From a virus: a stretch of 34,308 nt of DNA. The stretch lies in the IMG/VR virus record IMGVR_UViG_3300034072_001334, positions 1 to 34,308 of that record; one strand, written 5' to 3'. This document shows, piece by piece, positions 1-9,200 of the stretch. The notes beneath the pieces are model-generated. The model was not told the origin of the DNA and did not search any database. It saw only the letters and a program-made list of their open reading frames with translations. The position numbers were made by a program, and so were the translations under genes. Position 1 is the stretch's first letter, and every line of letters begins with the position of its first letter.

Positions 1-92
1 GACCCATTGGAAATATCCACCCCTGAAATAGCCTTGCCCACGAAATCCGCAAAGCCTAGCCTTCATTTGCCGGGGAATGGGGGATCGCCAGC

Positions 93-509
93 ATGACCGA
101 AAAGGACGAACGCGCGAGCCAGGATGGTGCCGGTCATCGCGCCCGCCTGCGCCAGCGCCTGGCCGAAGGCGGCGACGGGCTGCTCGATCATGAACTGATC
201 GAATATCTGCTCGCCCTCGCCATCCCCCGCCGCGACACCAAACCGCTGGCCCGGCTGCTGCTACGCGAATTTGGCGGGATCGGCGGATTGATGGCGGCCG
301 ATTGGCAGGCAATCGCACGGGTGCCCGGCATGGGCGATACCAGCGTCGCCGCGATCAAGATCGTTCAGGCAACCGCGCTGCGGATGCTGCGCAACGATGT
401 GGCGGAACGACCGGTGCTGGGCAGTTGGCAGGCGCTGCTCGACTATCTGCGCGCCGACATGGCCTATCTCCATGTCGAACGCGTGCGGGTGCTGCATCTC
501 AACAGATAA
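93..509 (+). pseudogene. radC: Truncated radC (N-terminal part only)
   Basis: The 138 residues match the N-terminal UPF0758 part of RadC, including a helix-hairpin-helix-like stretch with RVPGMGDTS near residues 77-85. Full RadC proteins are about 220 residues and end in a JAB/MPN metalloprotease-like domain with an HxHPSG-type motif. Here reading stops just after RVRVLHLN, at the first strand of that domain, so the catalytic motif is missing. The start ATG follows a purine-rich GGGGGAT stretch. Phage-type genes begin directly downstream, so truncation by prophage integration is the simplest reading. The wording of the protein is typical of sphingomonad RadC, which is my main clue to the host. 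It is unlikely to be functional. Confidence 0.85.
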
Positions 510-512
510 AAT
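485..512. other. Putative radC/prophage junction (attL side)
   Basis: RadC-like reading runs to LHLN and then changes to AGA TAA. The recombination core should lie within or just left of this stretch. The other attachment half, which would carry the 3' part of radC, is outside the window, so the core cannot be defined. Confidence 0.5.
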
Positions 513-568
513 AATGTTGCGCGGAAATCGTAAAGCGCGGTTTTCCGGGGATTTCACATCATCAGCCC

Positions 569-574
569 TAAATA
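569..574 (+). promoter_or_regulatory. TAAATA start-proximal motif (first phage gene)
   Basis: CCCTAAATACGTGATG: TAAATA lies 4 nt before the ATG at 579. No Shine-Dalgarno sequence is visible. It is the leftmost of 17 copies and one of only two on the + strand. Confidence 0.55.
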
Positions 575-578
575 CGTG

Positions 579-1019
579 ATGCGCGACAATGACGAATCAC
601 CCTGCCCCGCCCTCCGACACGACATCATGAACCTTTTCAACAGCCCGCCAGAGCCGTTGGACCATCTGTCCTACGTCGTCGATCCCATGGGCATCCCGCT
701 CTTGATCGCCACGGTCCACCCAGAGGATCGAAGCGACCTGGGCCTGGACCGTCCCCTCCCCATGTATCCCACCCCCGACCCTTCGCCTGGTGCGGTCCTG
801 CACCGTGTCGCTCGGAGGATGCTGAAGTCGATGAACCTGCGCCGTCCCGCAGACGATCAACTCACGGATGATGACAAAGTGTTTCCCGATTTCGGCAACC
901 CGGAACTACTGAAGAGCGTCAACGATTTCCGCGAGGCGATGGAAGCGATCGGTGATAGCATCGCTTTGTCAGGAGAGACGCTATGCCGGACGTTGCAGAC
1001 CTCGACGATGCAAGCCTGA
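579..1019 (+). CDS. Phage protein of unknown function (146 aa)
   Basis: I do not recognise a family. The ATG at 579 is preferred over the GTG at 576 because it sits 4 nt after a TAAATA motif, as at other genes here. The protein is acidic and proline-rich around residues 55-70, has no obvious membrane segment or signal peptide, and ends in a helical region. It is the first phage gene after the radC junction and runs opposite to the tail and lysis genes. Its 3' end overlaps the next small gene by 37 nt. The motif suggests expression together with the late genes. Function is unknown. Confidence 0.6.
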   Translation: MRDNDESPCPALRHDIMNLFNSPPEPLDHLSYVVDPMGIPLLIATVHPEDRSDLGLDRPLPMYPTPDPSPGAVLHRVARRMLKSMNLRRPADDQLTDDDKVFPDFGNPELLKSVNDFREAMEAIGDSIALSGETLCRTLQTSTMQA

Positions 1020-1111
1020 TCGCGATCTGGAACCAGGCCGATCCCGAAAATCTCACCGACTACGAGCGAGAGGCCGTCGAGGAAATGGAACGTCGCGAGA
1101 TCAAATTCTGA
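983..1111 (+). CDS. Small acidic phage protein (42 aa)
   Basis: ATG at 983 with a strong AGGAGAG Shine-Dalgarno at 971-977. The product begins MPDVADLDDASL, is rich in Asp and Glu, and ends in a charged helix finishing EIKF. Its start lies inside the end of the preceding gene. Its TGA overlaps the next ATG by one base (TGATG), so the two are probably translationally coupled. The family is not recognised. Confidence 0.55.
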   Translation: MPDVADLDDASLIAIWNQADPENLTDYEREAVEEMERREIKF

Positions 1112-1236
1112 TGCGAGACGATCGCCAGTATGATCGCCCTTCCGGCAATACCCTGCTGACGATCGAGGCGTGCGTCCTGGCGTTGCTGATGATCGTCAGC
1201 GCGGTCAGCGGGATCGTCAGTCTGATTGGCAGATGA
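1111..1236 (+). CDS. Small single-pass membrane protein (41 aa)
   Basis: It starts at the ATG sharing a base with the previous stop (TGATG). After a charged N-terminus of about 12 residues there is one hydrophobic helix (IEACVLALLMIVSAVSGIV) and a short GR tail. It converges with the leftward gene ending at 1246. Its closeness to the lysis genes would allow a holin or holin-accessory role, but nothing in the sequence proves that. Confidence 0.55.
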   Translation: MRDDRQYDRPSGNTLLTIEACVLALLMIVSAVSGIVSLIGR

Positions 1237-1245
1237 CGCGGCGCT

Positions 1246-1545
1246 CTAGTTGATCGATGGGCGCGAGAGGCTGAAATCGCCAGCGCTGATCAGCATGCGA
1301 AATTCATCATCCGCCTTAACGAGCGCGCCGCGCGCGAAAGCCGTTTGCGCGGCATCGGCGATCCATCCGATCATGCCGCCGAAAGCGACCAGGACTTCGT
1401 CATCCGCAGCTTCGGTCGCTGCCAGCATCTCATGTTCGGGCAAAATCAGGAAACCGGACAGGCCCGCGAACGTCGCCGGAATTCGCATTTCGCCATCGGC
1501 CACTTCACCAGCAGCCCAATCGACCTGGAGTGTATCGCTATCCAT
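1246..1545 (-). CDS. Phage protein of unknown function downstream of lysozyme
   Basis: About 99 residues from the ATG at 1545. An in-frame TTG at 1569, 7 nt after the lysozyme stop, would add eight residues, so the start is uncertain. The protein is acidic with no clear membrane helix or catalytic motif. It is the last gene of the leftward late block and converges with the rightward genes ending at 1236. The family is not recognised. Confidence 0.5.
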   Translation of the reverse strand: MDSDTLQVDWAAGEVADGEMRIPATFAGLSGFLILPEHEMLAATEAADDEVLVAFGGMIGWIADAAQTAFARGALVKADDEFRMLISAGDFSLSRPSIN

Positions 1546-1576
1546 CACCGGAGCATGACGAACGCGCAAGGCTCCA

Positions 1577-2010
1577 TCAAGACATATACAGCGCAGCTTC
1601 TGCCGCGCGCCGTTTCACGAGGCCAGGCAGCACCTTGCCGCCGCCACGGTTCCACCGAGCGAATTCCTTCGCGGCCCCGGCATAGTCGCCCACCAGGTGC
1701 TTCTTCAGCAGCGTCGAGGATCGAAGGGCGGCCTCGCCGCAATTGAAGGCAAAACTCACCATCGCGTCGAACTGGCCCTGGCTCATCCGTCCGCCCATAC
1801 GATTGACCGCACGCTCGAACCGGAGAAGGTCGGCGACGAGAATTTCTTGGGATCGTTGTCGGGTGATTGTGAGACCAGGCCGGACATCGGGTCCGGTATG
1901 GCCAACGCCGATCGTGAGGACACCTGCCGGACAGAGATAGGCGACCAGGCGCTCGCCTTCGAAACGGGTAATAATCGCCCGACCAGCGGGCGACGTTTTC
2001 AGAGGTTCAT
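1577..2010 (-). pseudogene. Phage lysozyme (GH24 endolysin), apparently frameshifted at codon 3
   Basis: From CTG at 2002 the frame encodes a near-complete GH24 muramidase of about 141 residues. It opens LKTSPAGRAIITRFEGE (catalytic Glu in RFEGE) and continues AYLCPAGVLTIGVGHTGPDV, the substrate-cleft strand with Cys at the usual Asp position, as in many GH24 endolysins. QFDAMVSFAFNCG and ARWNRGGGKVLPGL are typical of the C-terminal half. The natural ATG at 2010 lies 5 nt after a TAAATA motif, but it reads Met-Asn-Leu-stop. Removing one CT from the CTCT gives MNLKTSPAG in frame. Either a small indel has broken the gene, or translation starts at a non-standard CTG. It would cleave peptidoglycan at host lysis. 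Confidence 0.75.
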
Positions 2011-2015
2011 TCTAT

Positions 2016-2021
2016 TATTTA
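2016..2021 (-). promoter_or_regulatory. TAAATA start-proximal motif (lysozyme)
   Basis: On the minus strand, TAAATA is followed by ATAGA and then ATG at 2010, a 5-nt spacing. It points to 2010 as the ancestral lysozyme start. Confidence 0.5.
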
Positions 2022-2032
2022 TGTGGTGGTGA

Positions 2033-2275
2033 TCACCCCTTGGGGTGCAGGCCTTCCAACCGTCCCGCCAAGTTCTCTAGCCGCATCACCACCTCAAGCA
2101 TCCGATCGGAAAGCGTCCGGATTTCGGCATCGACGCGGACCTCTAGCTCTTCCACCCGACGTTCCAGGGCCTCGACCCGAAAGTCAAACCTGGCGCGCGT
2201 ATGGAGAAAGCCAAGCAATGCCGCCAGGCCGCCCAATATGGCGATCACTGCCTCGACCGTCAGGTTGCCGATCAC
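2033..2275 (-). CDS. Small membrane plus coiled-coil protein, lysis block (80 aa)
   Basis: GTG start at 2275, overlapping the previous TGA as GTGA. An N-terminal hydrophobic helix (VEAVIAILGGLAALLGFL, about residues 7-24) is followed by a long charged coiled coil with heptad spacing. The shape is that of a one-pass membrane protein with a helical tail, as seen in some holins and spanin-like proteins. The lysozyme lies about 20 nt downstream, so a lysis role is likely but inferred from position. The same frame stays open upstream, but the overlap arrangement favours this start. Confidence 0.6.
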   Translation of the reverse strand: MIGNLTVEAVIAILGGLAALLGFLHTRARFDFRVEALERRVEELEVRVDAEIRTLSDRMLEVVMRLENLAGRLEGLHPKG

Positions 2276-2439
2276 TGCGCCAGGCCGTCCACGATAGCGA
2301 CGATGATCGAACCCACGACACCACCACCCGCAACGCGGATGATGTTCGTTACGATGGCGGATCGGACGGGCGGGAGGTGCCACAGCCAAATCGCTGCGGC
2401 CCCCACTTTTTCGCCCACGCTTTTCAGACGGTCGATCAC
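2272..2439 (-). CDS. Small membrane protein, lysis block (55 aa)
   Basis: GTG start at 2439 overlaps the preceding TGA as GTGA, and its own TGA overlaps the next GTG the same way, so three genes are chained by coupling. The product begins MIDRLKSVGEKVG and has one glycine-rich hydrophobic segment (IRVAGGGVVGSIIVAIVDGL) near the C-terminus. Size and context fit a small holin-like protein, without family proof. Confidence 0.55.
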   Translation of the reverse strand: MIDRLKSVGEKVGAAAIWLWHLPPVRSAIVTNIIRVAGGGVVGSIIVAIVDGLAQ

Positions 2440-2687
2440 TCGCTGACCTCACTTGCCAGGATATCTTCCAGACGCGCCCGCTCGTTATGCAGGTTGATCA
2501 GCGATCCGTTCAGGACGGAGATGTGGTTGACGAAATTCTGCGCGCACATCGGATCGATGGCGCCGCCCTGGCGGACAGTGGCTGCTTCGATCGCGGCTTC
2601 GATTTCGTCGATCTGGGCGACCACTGCGGCCAGACTTGCGGTAATGATTTCACGAAGGGTCGTGGAGAGGTTTGAATACAGGCTCAT
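2436..2687 (-). CDS. Small helical phage protein (83 aa)
   Basis: ATG at 2687 is chosen because it lies 5 nt after TAAATA. An in-frame ATG at 2693 sits inside the motif. The protein is mostly alpha-helical, with acidic heptad-like stretches (AQIDEIEAAIEAA, NLHNERARLEDIL) and no membrane segment. It heads a three-gene GTGA-coupled chain leading into the lysozyme. The family is not recognised; an accessory role in lysis or at the tail tip is possible. Confidence 0.55.
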   Translation of the reverse strand: MSLYSNLSTTLREIITASLAAVVAQIDEIEAAIEAATVRQGGAIDPMCAQNFVNHISVLNGSLINLHNERARLEDILASEVSE

Positions 2688-2692
2688 GCCCA

Positions 2693-2698
2693 TATTTA
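2693..2698 (-). promoter_or_regulatory. TAAATA start-proximal motif (lysis block)
   Basis: GCTAAATATGGGCATG, 5 nt before ATG 2687. The GCTAAATATGGGCATG stretch is the same as the one ahead of the fibre-tip paralogue at 3260. Confidence 0.6.
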
Positions 2699-2720
2699 GC
2701 TTCCCGCAACCCTCAGAGTG

Positions 2721-3254
2721 TCACCACGCCGTCCATTTGCACCGCAGGCTATGGACCGCGAGCCGATAATAATCGCTGGAAATCTGGTCGAGATAGTAGT
2801 CGTCGCGCTTCACCAGTCCGGTTTTTACATCCCCCTTCTCGAAATGCAGCGAGAGGGTAACGTTTCCAGTCGTGTCGTCGTCGCTCAAGTCGTCAAACTT
2901 GCAAGAGAGATCGACCGAATGATTGCGGACCTCGTGGCTCGCAGGCTGCGGCGTCTGCCATGATTTCCTGGCAATTTCCCGACCGTCTTTTGAGAGCGTG
3001 AGGACGAACAGACCATCTGCCAGGCGCTCCATGTAGCACGGCATCCCCTCTTTCGTCCCTATCGGCAGGACGCCTGCTGCATATCTGCACGAGAATGTCC
3101 CCGTGACCTGGTAGGAGCCATCTGCCGTTGTCTCACCAATGTCGAGCGAGAGTGGCTGCGCAGGATCGAACTTGGCGGCCGATATCGGACCAGCGCGTAG
3201 GAGGAAACGGGATAGGCCAGACGGAGAAGCGGGTGGGGCAATGGGCTTGGTCAT
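2721..3254 (-). CDS. Stand-alone paralogue of the tail fibre C-terminal domain
   Basis: 177 residues from ATG 3254; the ATG at 3260 lies within the TAAATATGG motif. Residues from about 45 onward align with the last 150 residues of the giant fibre encoded just upstream. Shared blocks are GxYQ, DDLxxDxxTGNVTL, TGxxxxxDYY and a final CKWxxW. The N-terminus is a short Pro/Ala/Ser-rich stretch instead of a shaft. The fibre copy is terminal, so this domain probably forms the receptor-binding tip or a trimer cap. The separate copy may be a second adhesin, a chaperone or a tip decoration. The family is not recognised beyond this internal homology. Confidence 0.75.
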   Translation of the reverse strand: MTKPIAPPASPSGLSRFLLRAGPISAAKFDPAQPLSLDIGETTADGSYQVTGTFSCRYAAGVLPIGTKEGMPCYMERLADGLFVLTLSKDGREIARKSWQTPQPASHEVRNHSVDLSCKFDDLSDDDTTGNVTLSLHFEKGDVKTGLVKRDDYYLDQISSDYYRLAVHSLRCKWTAW

Positions 3255-3259
3255 GCCCA

Positions 3260-3265
3260 TATTTA
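3260..3265 (-). promoter_or_regulatory. TAAATA start-proximal motif (fibre-tip paralogue)
   Basis: GGCTAAATATGGGCATG, 5 nt before ATG 3254. No Shine-Dalgarno is visible. Confidence 0.6.
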
Positions 3266-3287
3266 GCCCCATACGCGCCCTGCCCGA

Positions 3288-6200
3288 TCACCACAGCCTC
3301 CACTTACACTTCACGCCCGTCATCGAAAAATTATAGTAATTTCCCGACAGTTGGCGGGTGTAATAGTCACCCTGGTTGATCATGCCAGTGTCCGAGTTGC
3401 CTTTGCGCGAATAGACCGCAAGCGTCACGTTGCCCGTGGACGTATCGAGGTCGAGATCGTCGAAGATCGTCGTGATGTCGGCCGTGAAATTCTGTGCGCC
3501 ATAGACACTCAACATGTTGCCGGTCCACAAGCGCTGGGCGATCGTCTGGCCATTCTTGGTCAACGCGATCAACATCCCACCATCATTCAAGTAATCGATA
3601 TAATATGGACGGCCGCTCTGCGTCATGGTCTGGCGACCAGATGTGTATGTGAAGCCAATCTGTCCCTGCAACTGATACTCACCATTGGCGATCGTCGTGC
3701 CGAGATCGACGGCATACATCAGCCTGGCGTCGCTCGCGGTGGCCGACGCAGGGCCAATTTTCCTGACGAAGCGGCTCAAATCCAACGCTTCTGGGTTGAT
3801 GGTGCCACCGATCATCGCGTCGCCGCTGATGCGAACATCGCCCTCGATATCGACACCGCCACCGCCGTTCGAATCCGCCACGACACGCAGTTTCGCGCGA
3901 CCGTCACCGCCAACCGCTTCGACCTGCCAGAACGCGGTCGTCCGCCCCTGGAGGTTTGAGACGGCCCCCATCGTTTGCGAGACATTCGCTTCGGCAGCCT
4001 GGAGCCTGGTCGTGTGGTTGGCGATCGTGCTGTTGGCCGTCGCGATGGCGGTTTGCGTCGTGGTGATCAGCGCCTGTTGCGCGGCCTGCGTCGCCCGGCC
4101 ATTCGCGGGAGCGTATGGGCTTGGACCACTCGCCTGCTCATAAGTCTCGCGGAACATCGGCCGCGCCATCCACGCGTAGCTATCTGGCTGTCCTCCTGCG
4201 GTGCCATCCTTGGCGAAAATCAGGAAACAAGTTGCCGCGTTCGACGGCGACTTGACCTTGTTCCAGCAGCGCAACCAGTTGGAGATCGTGGGACCACCGG
4301 ATTTCTGTGCGTTGTTTCCGTTGCTGTAATCGTTGCGAAGGAAATTGTTGTTGGCGTCATACCAATCGACCCGGAGGTAGGTGTTGCAACGATGCGCGGC
4401 CAGGAACGCGCTGAATTCATACCAAACGCCGGGAAGAACGGTGATCCGTTTGGGCGCCATCTGCGAGACGCGATCCGCCGCACTGCTGGCCTGTCGGATG
4501 CCCAAGACATGTTCTTCCATGGGGCGCCAAGAATCGCCCGCGAGATCGCGTCCGAACGAGAAATCCGCATTGCCGCTGGGCGACCAGAATTCCCAATCGC
4601 CCTGACCGACTTCAAACGAACTTTCCGCCAGGAGGTTACCACCACCGGTGCTGTAGGTCGCCGCCAAAGTGGCCTGGGTCGTCGCCGTGGATGCTGCACT
4701 CGATGCCGTCGCGGCCGATCCTGCCGCCGCCGATGCGCTCGACGATGCCTCGCCAGCCCGGATATTCGCGGTATTGGCACTGTTCGATGCAGACGTGGCC
4801 GATTGACCGGCCTCCCCCGCCTTGGTCGATGCCGTCGAAGCGCTCGAAGCGGCAGCGCTTGCACTACCTGCCGCCGAATTGCTCTCGGTGATATCCTCGA
4901 TCCGTAGTCCGACGACGCGCGCATCATGCACCGAACCAGGCTGGCCGCTGTCGTTGTTGGATTGGATAAATGGCTTAAATCGAAGGATCGTCGCGGCAAT
5001 GGCCAGATTGTATTCGAAATAGGTCCAGGTCGTGACACCGGCCGCGCAAGCAGCGCTCATCGGATAGGTGAATGACCCGTTGGCCAATTGTCCTTGGACG
5101 CCGACCCTGACGGCATAGGCGGATGACGAGCCGCCGCGCGCGTAACCCGACACCCGGAAAACCCGTGCTGTATTCATTGGAAGCTGGATGAAGTCAGCGC
5201 CTTCGGTGGCATCGCGCGCTCGACTGCGCAGTTCCTTGGTCGTGCCGAGGGAGGAGTTGGCGTAGCTGGTGACTGACACCGAGCCGTTCCACATGCCGGT
5301 GTCGCCATCCTCGAAGGTCGGTTTGGCCACAAAATTACCAGCGGCGCGCGAGGAAGCGTAAAGCGCCTGGGTGCTGGCGACGGCAGCGCTATTGGCGGCA
5401 TTGTTCGCCTGGGTGCTGGCAGTGCTGGCGCTCGACTGTGCGGCCGATGCGCTGCCTCCCGCTGCGTTGGCCGAATTCGCGGCATTGGTGGCCTGGGTGC
5501 TGGCCGTGTTCGCGCTGTTGGCGGCATTGTTCGCGCTGGTGCTGGCCTGGCTTGCGCTGGTCGAAGCCTGCCCCGCCGAAGTCGCCGCATTCGTCGCATT
5601 TGTCTGCGCCGATGATGCGCTGCTCGCTGCCCCCGCCTGGCTCGCGGAAGCCTGTGATGCACTATTGGCGGCAGCACTCGCTGACCCTGCTGCGCCGCTG
5701 CTTTCGGTGATATCCTCAATCCGGATGAAGGCATAATCGACCGTCACGGTGGACGACGCAGCCGCCAGACGCAGCAGCGAACGGATGCTGGACGCGCCAG
5801 CCGCGATCATTGCGTTGGTGGTGGATGCCGAAACCGTGCCGGTCAGTTCGACCCACTGATTGAGCGCGGTGAAGGTGTAGGAGGAAGGGTTGGTGACGGT
5901 GCCATTGCCCATCGTGCTGCCGGTGGCATTCACGCCGATCCGGTAAAGTTGGACCTGGGCAAAAACAGAACCGGTCTGCTGGCGAACCTTCGCGGTCAAA
6001 CGATAGACGCGATCCGCCTGGAGCGGGATCATGCCGATGTTGCCAACGTCAGTCTGACCACTAGCGGTGACGCGCATCGTCCGGCCAACGTCGCTGTTGT
6101 TCACGAACGCGAAGGTCGAATTTGCGGTGATCGAATTCAGGTTCTGGGGGAGACCGCCGAAACCCTGCTGCCAGTATCGTCCATCCTGCTGAAAATCCGA

Positions 6201-9200
6201 CGGCATCAACGATGCAGCCGTCAGCTTGGCGGACACGTCACTGCTGTTAGCGGCGGTCGCCGAGTTTCCAGCGGCTGAAGATGAGCTAGACGCGCTAGAC
6301 GCACTATTAGCGGCAGACGATGCAGACGCGGCGGCTTCATTAGCGCGGGTCGTGGCAGTATTCGCGGATTGGGTCGCGCTGTTCGCACTGGTGCCCGCCT
6401 GGGTGGCGCTGGTCCCTGCCTGGCTCGCGCTCGTAGCCGCAGCCGACGCAGACGATTCAGCGGCAAGCTGGCTGGTGACATCCTCGATTTTCAGGGATGC
6501 AAGCTGGATGGTGTGAGTTTCACCAGGGTCGAGGCGCAGCAGCGGACGCAGATAAGCACCACCACCCGCGATCACATCATCGCCCGAGATGTTTAGGACG
6601 TAGTCATACCATTGGTTTCGAACCGCCAGCGTCTGCGGAACGGACGGCTGGCCAATCTGACCGAACGAACTCGACAGATAAATTCCATACAACCTGACGA
6701 CCGGAGAGGTCGCGGAAGTGGCTCGCACCGACATCGTGAGACGATACGTCCGACCGGCAGTGACGCTGACAGCGCCCACGGGTGCAATATAGCGATACGT
6801 GCTGGTGCCCGTCATTTGGGCGACGCGACCGACGCTGGCGACATCGACGAACGTAACCGCAGAGGTCAGCGCAGCCTGGGTGCCAGGGGCGCCCGTGAAA
6901 GTATGCGACCACAGGTCCGGATTACCGAAATCCGAGGGCAGCATCGACGCGGCGGTCAGGCGCGCACTGTCATATGAAGACGATGCAGATACGGCCGATG
7001 CCGCCGCCGACTGCGCGGAATTTCCAGCCTGGGTGGCCGATGTCGAAGCGTTACTAGCACTACCCGACGCCGCAGTCGCGGAATTACCTGCCTGGGTCGC
7101 TGAATTCGCGGCGTTGTTCGCGCTGGTCGAAGCAGCGTTTTTCGACGCGTTGGCGCTGCTTTCGCTGCTCGCCGCCTGGTTCGCCGACGTGCTGGCCTCG
7201 CCCGCTTTCGTCGATGCTGTATTGGCGCTCGTGGATGCCGAATTCGCGCTGGTGCCCGCCGCAGTCGCGGAGGTCGCCGCCTGGGACGCTGATGTCGAAG
7301 CCGCCGACGCGCTGTTCGCCGCACCATCGGCCGCCGCCAGGGCGGCTTCCCGCTCGGTGACATCCGTGATGCGAATTTCACCGACCCGGAAAACCAGAGA
7401 CCCCGACGCTTCAGAACTGTTTAGGCGCAGACCGGCCCGGAAAAGCTGAACATCGGCTGGAATTTTCGTGACGCCATTGATGGTGTCGAGCGAGTATTTC
7501 CGCGTCATGGTGTTGACGACGCCGGTGGTCGTGAACGTCTGCGAAGCACCGCTGGTCAAATTGGAAGCGGCTGCGCCATAGCCCGCGACCATGGTGCCAA
7601 GCGCGCTATTGAAGCTGACCGAGCCGTCCGACGCCATGATCTTGAAGGTAACCGACACCTCATAGATGCGGCCCGGTTTCGGGGCGATCACGCCCTTGGT
7701 CATGACGTTGTTGCCAGCACCGGCCCAATTCGTGATTTCCAGGGACGGCCCCATGTCGGCGTCCATCACCGCAGTCGCGGGGATATCGGTCAGGTTGATC
7801 GGGTTACCGAGGCGCTCCCTGGTCCAATGCTTCGCCCCTTCCTCGAAAGTCGCGGGCAAGATCGGTGACGACGTGTAGAGCGCCGACAGGGTGCTGTCAT
7901 AAGCACTGCTCGCCGATACCGCCGACGCAGCAGCGGAGGTCGCACTGTTTCCAGCATTCGACGCCTGGGTGGTTGCAGTCGAAGCGCTATCGGAGGCTGC
8001 GGTCGCGCTGTTCTTCGCATTGGTCGCGCTGGTTGCAGCCGTCGAGGCGCTGGATGCTGCGGCATTTTTGGAAGCGAGCGCATCACTCGCGCTGGATGCC
8101 GACTGCGTCGCCGAGGTCGATGCTTCACCCGCTTTTGTGGTCGCGGTCGTGGCACTGGTCTGCGCGGAAGACGCTGATTGGCCCGCCTCTGTCGCTTTCG
8201 TCGAAGCCGTCGAGGCAGAAATCGCGGCAGCATCAGCCTTCTGACCAGCCGTGGTGGCGCTCGTCGCGGCAGCGGTCTGCGACGATTTCGCCGCATTCTC
8301 CGACCCCTTGGCATTGGTCTCGCTGGTCGCCGCATTCGTGGCGCTGGTCGATGCTTTACCAGCCTGCGTCGTCGCGGTGGTCGCACTGGTCTGCGCAGCA
8401 GTGGCGGATTGACCGGCCTGGCCAGCGCTGGTCGAAGCCGCCGAGGCGCTCGTGGCGGCAGCATCCGCGCTGTCCTGGGAATCAGCAGCAGCAGATTGTG
8501 CGGAAACCTGTGACGCTGCGGCAGCAGCGGCAGATTTTCCTGCGTCGGTGGCCTTCGTCGAGGCGGTGGAGGCGCTCCCTGCCGCAGCCGTCGCCGAATT
8601 GCTCGCGTTGGTGGCCTGCGTTTGAGCCTGACTTTTCGCGGTTTCAGCGGCCGTCTGGGCCGCCTGGGCTGCATTCTTCGCGGTCGTCGAATTCGAGAAA
8701 GCCGCTTCGGCGTCCGTCTTGGCGGTCTGGGCTGCGGTCTTCGCGCTTTCAGCAGCGGTCTTGGCAGTCTCCGCAGCAGTCTTCGCCGAACCAGCGTTTG
8801 TGGCATGGGTCTGGGCGGTCGCCCGCGCGCTTTCGGCGGCGGTCTTGGCCGCAACCGCATCAGCTTCAGCCTGTTCCGCATCGGTCTTTGCCTGGGCTGC
8901 ATTGGTGGCGGCGGTCTGCGCGTTCGCCAGGTGCTGGGCAGCAGCATCCGCGCTGGCGGCGGCGGCGGCGGTCGAACCATAAGTCGTTTTGAGATCGGCG
9001 ATCTCGCTTTCCGCGCCATCCATCGCAGCATCGAGCGTCGCGAATTTCTGCTCCAGCGTGGTGGTCTTTGTGACCGTCTGATCGACCGTTTCCTTGACGC
9101 CTTCGAGATCGGTGGCGACATCATCGACCTTGCCGATCGCATTGGAAGCGTCAGCCGCAGCCTGGTCAGCAGCGCCCTTGGCATCGTCGGCGGTGTCCTG

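Noticed and set aside
2033-2452. A single 139-residue protein covering 2033-2452 on the minus strand
   Set aside because: Its first 59 residues are Arg/His-rich and overlap a better 55-residue membrane protein; GTGA overlaps on both sides support two short genes.
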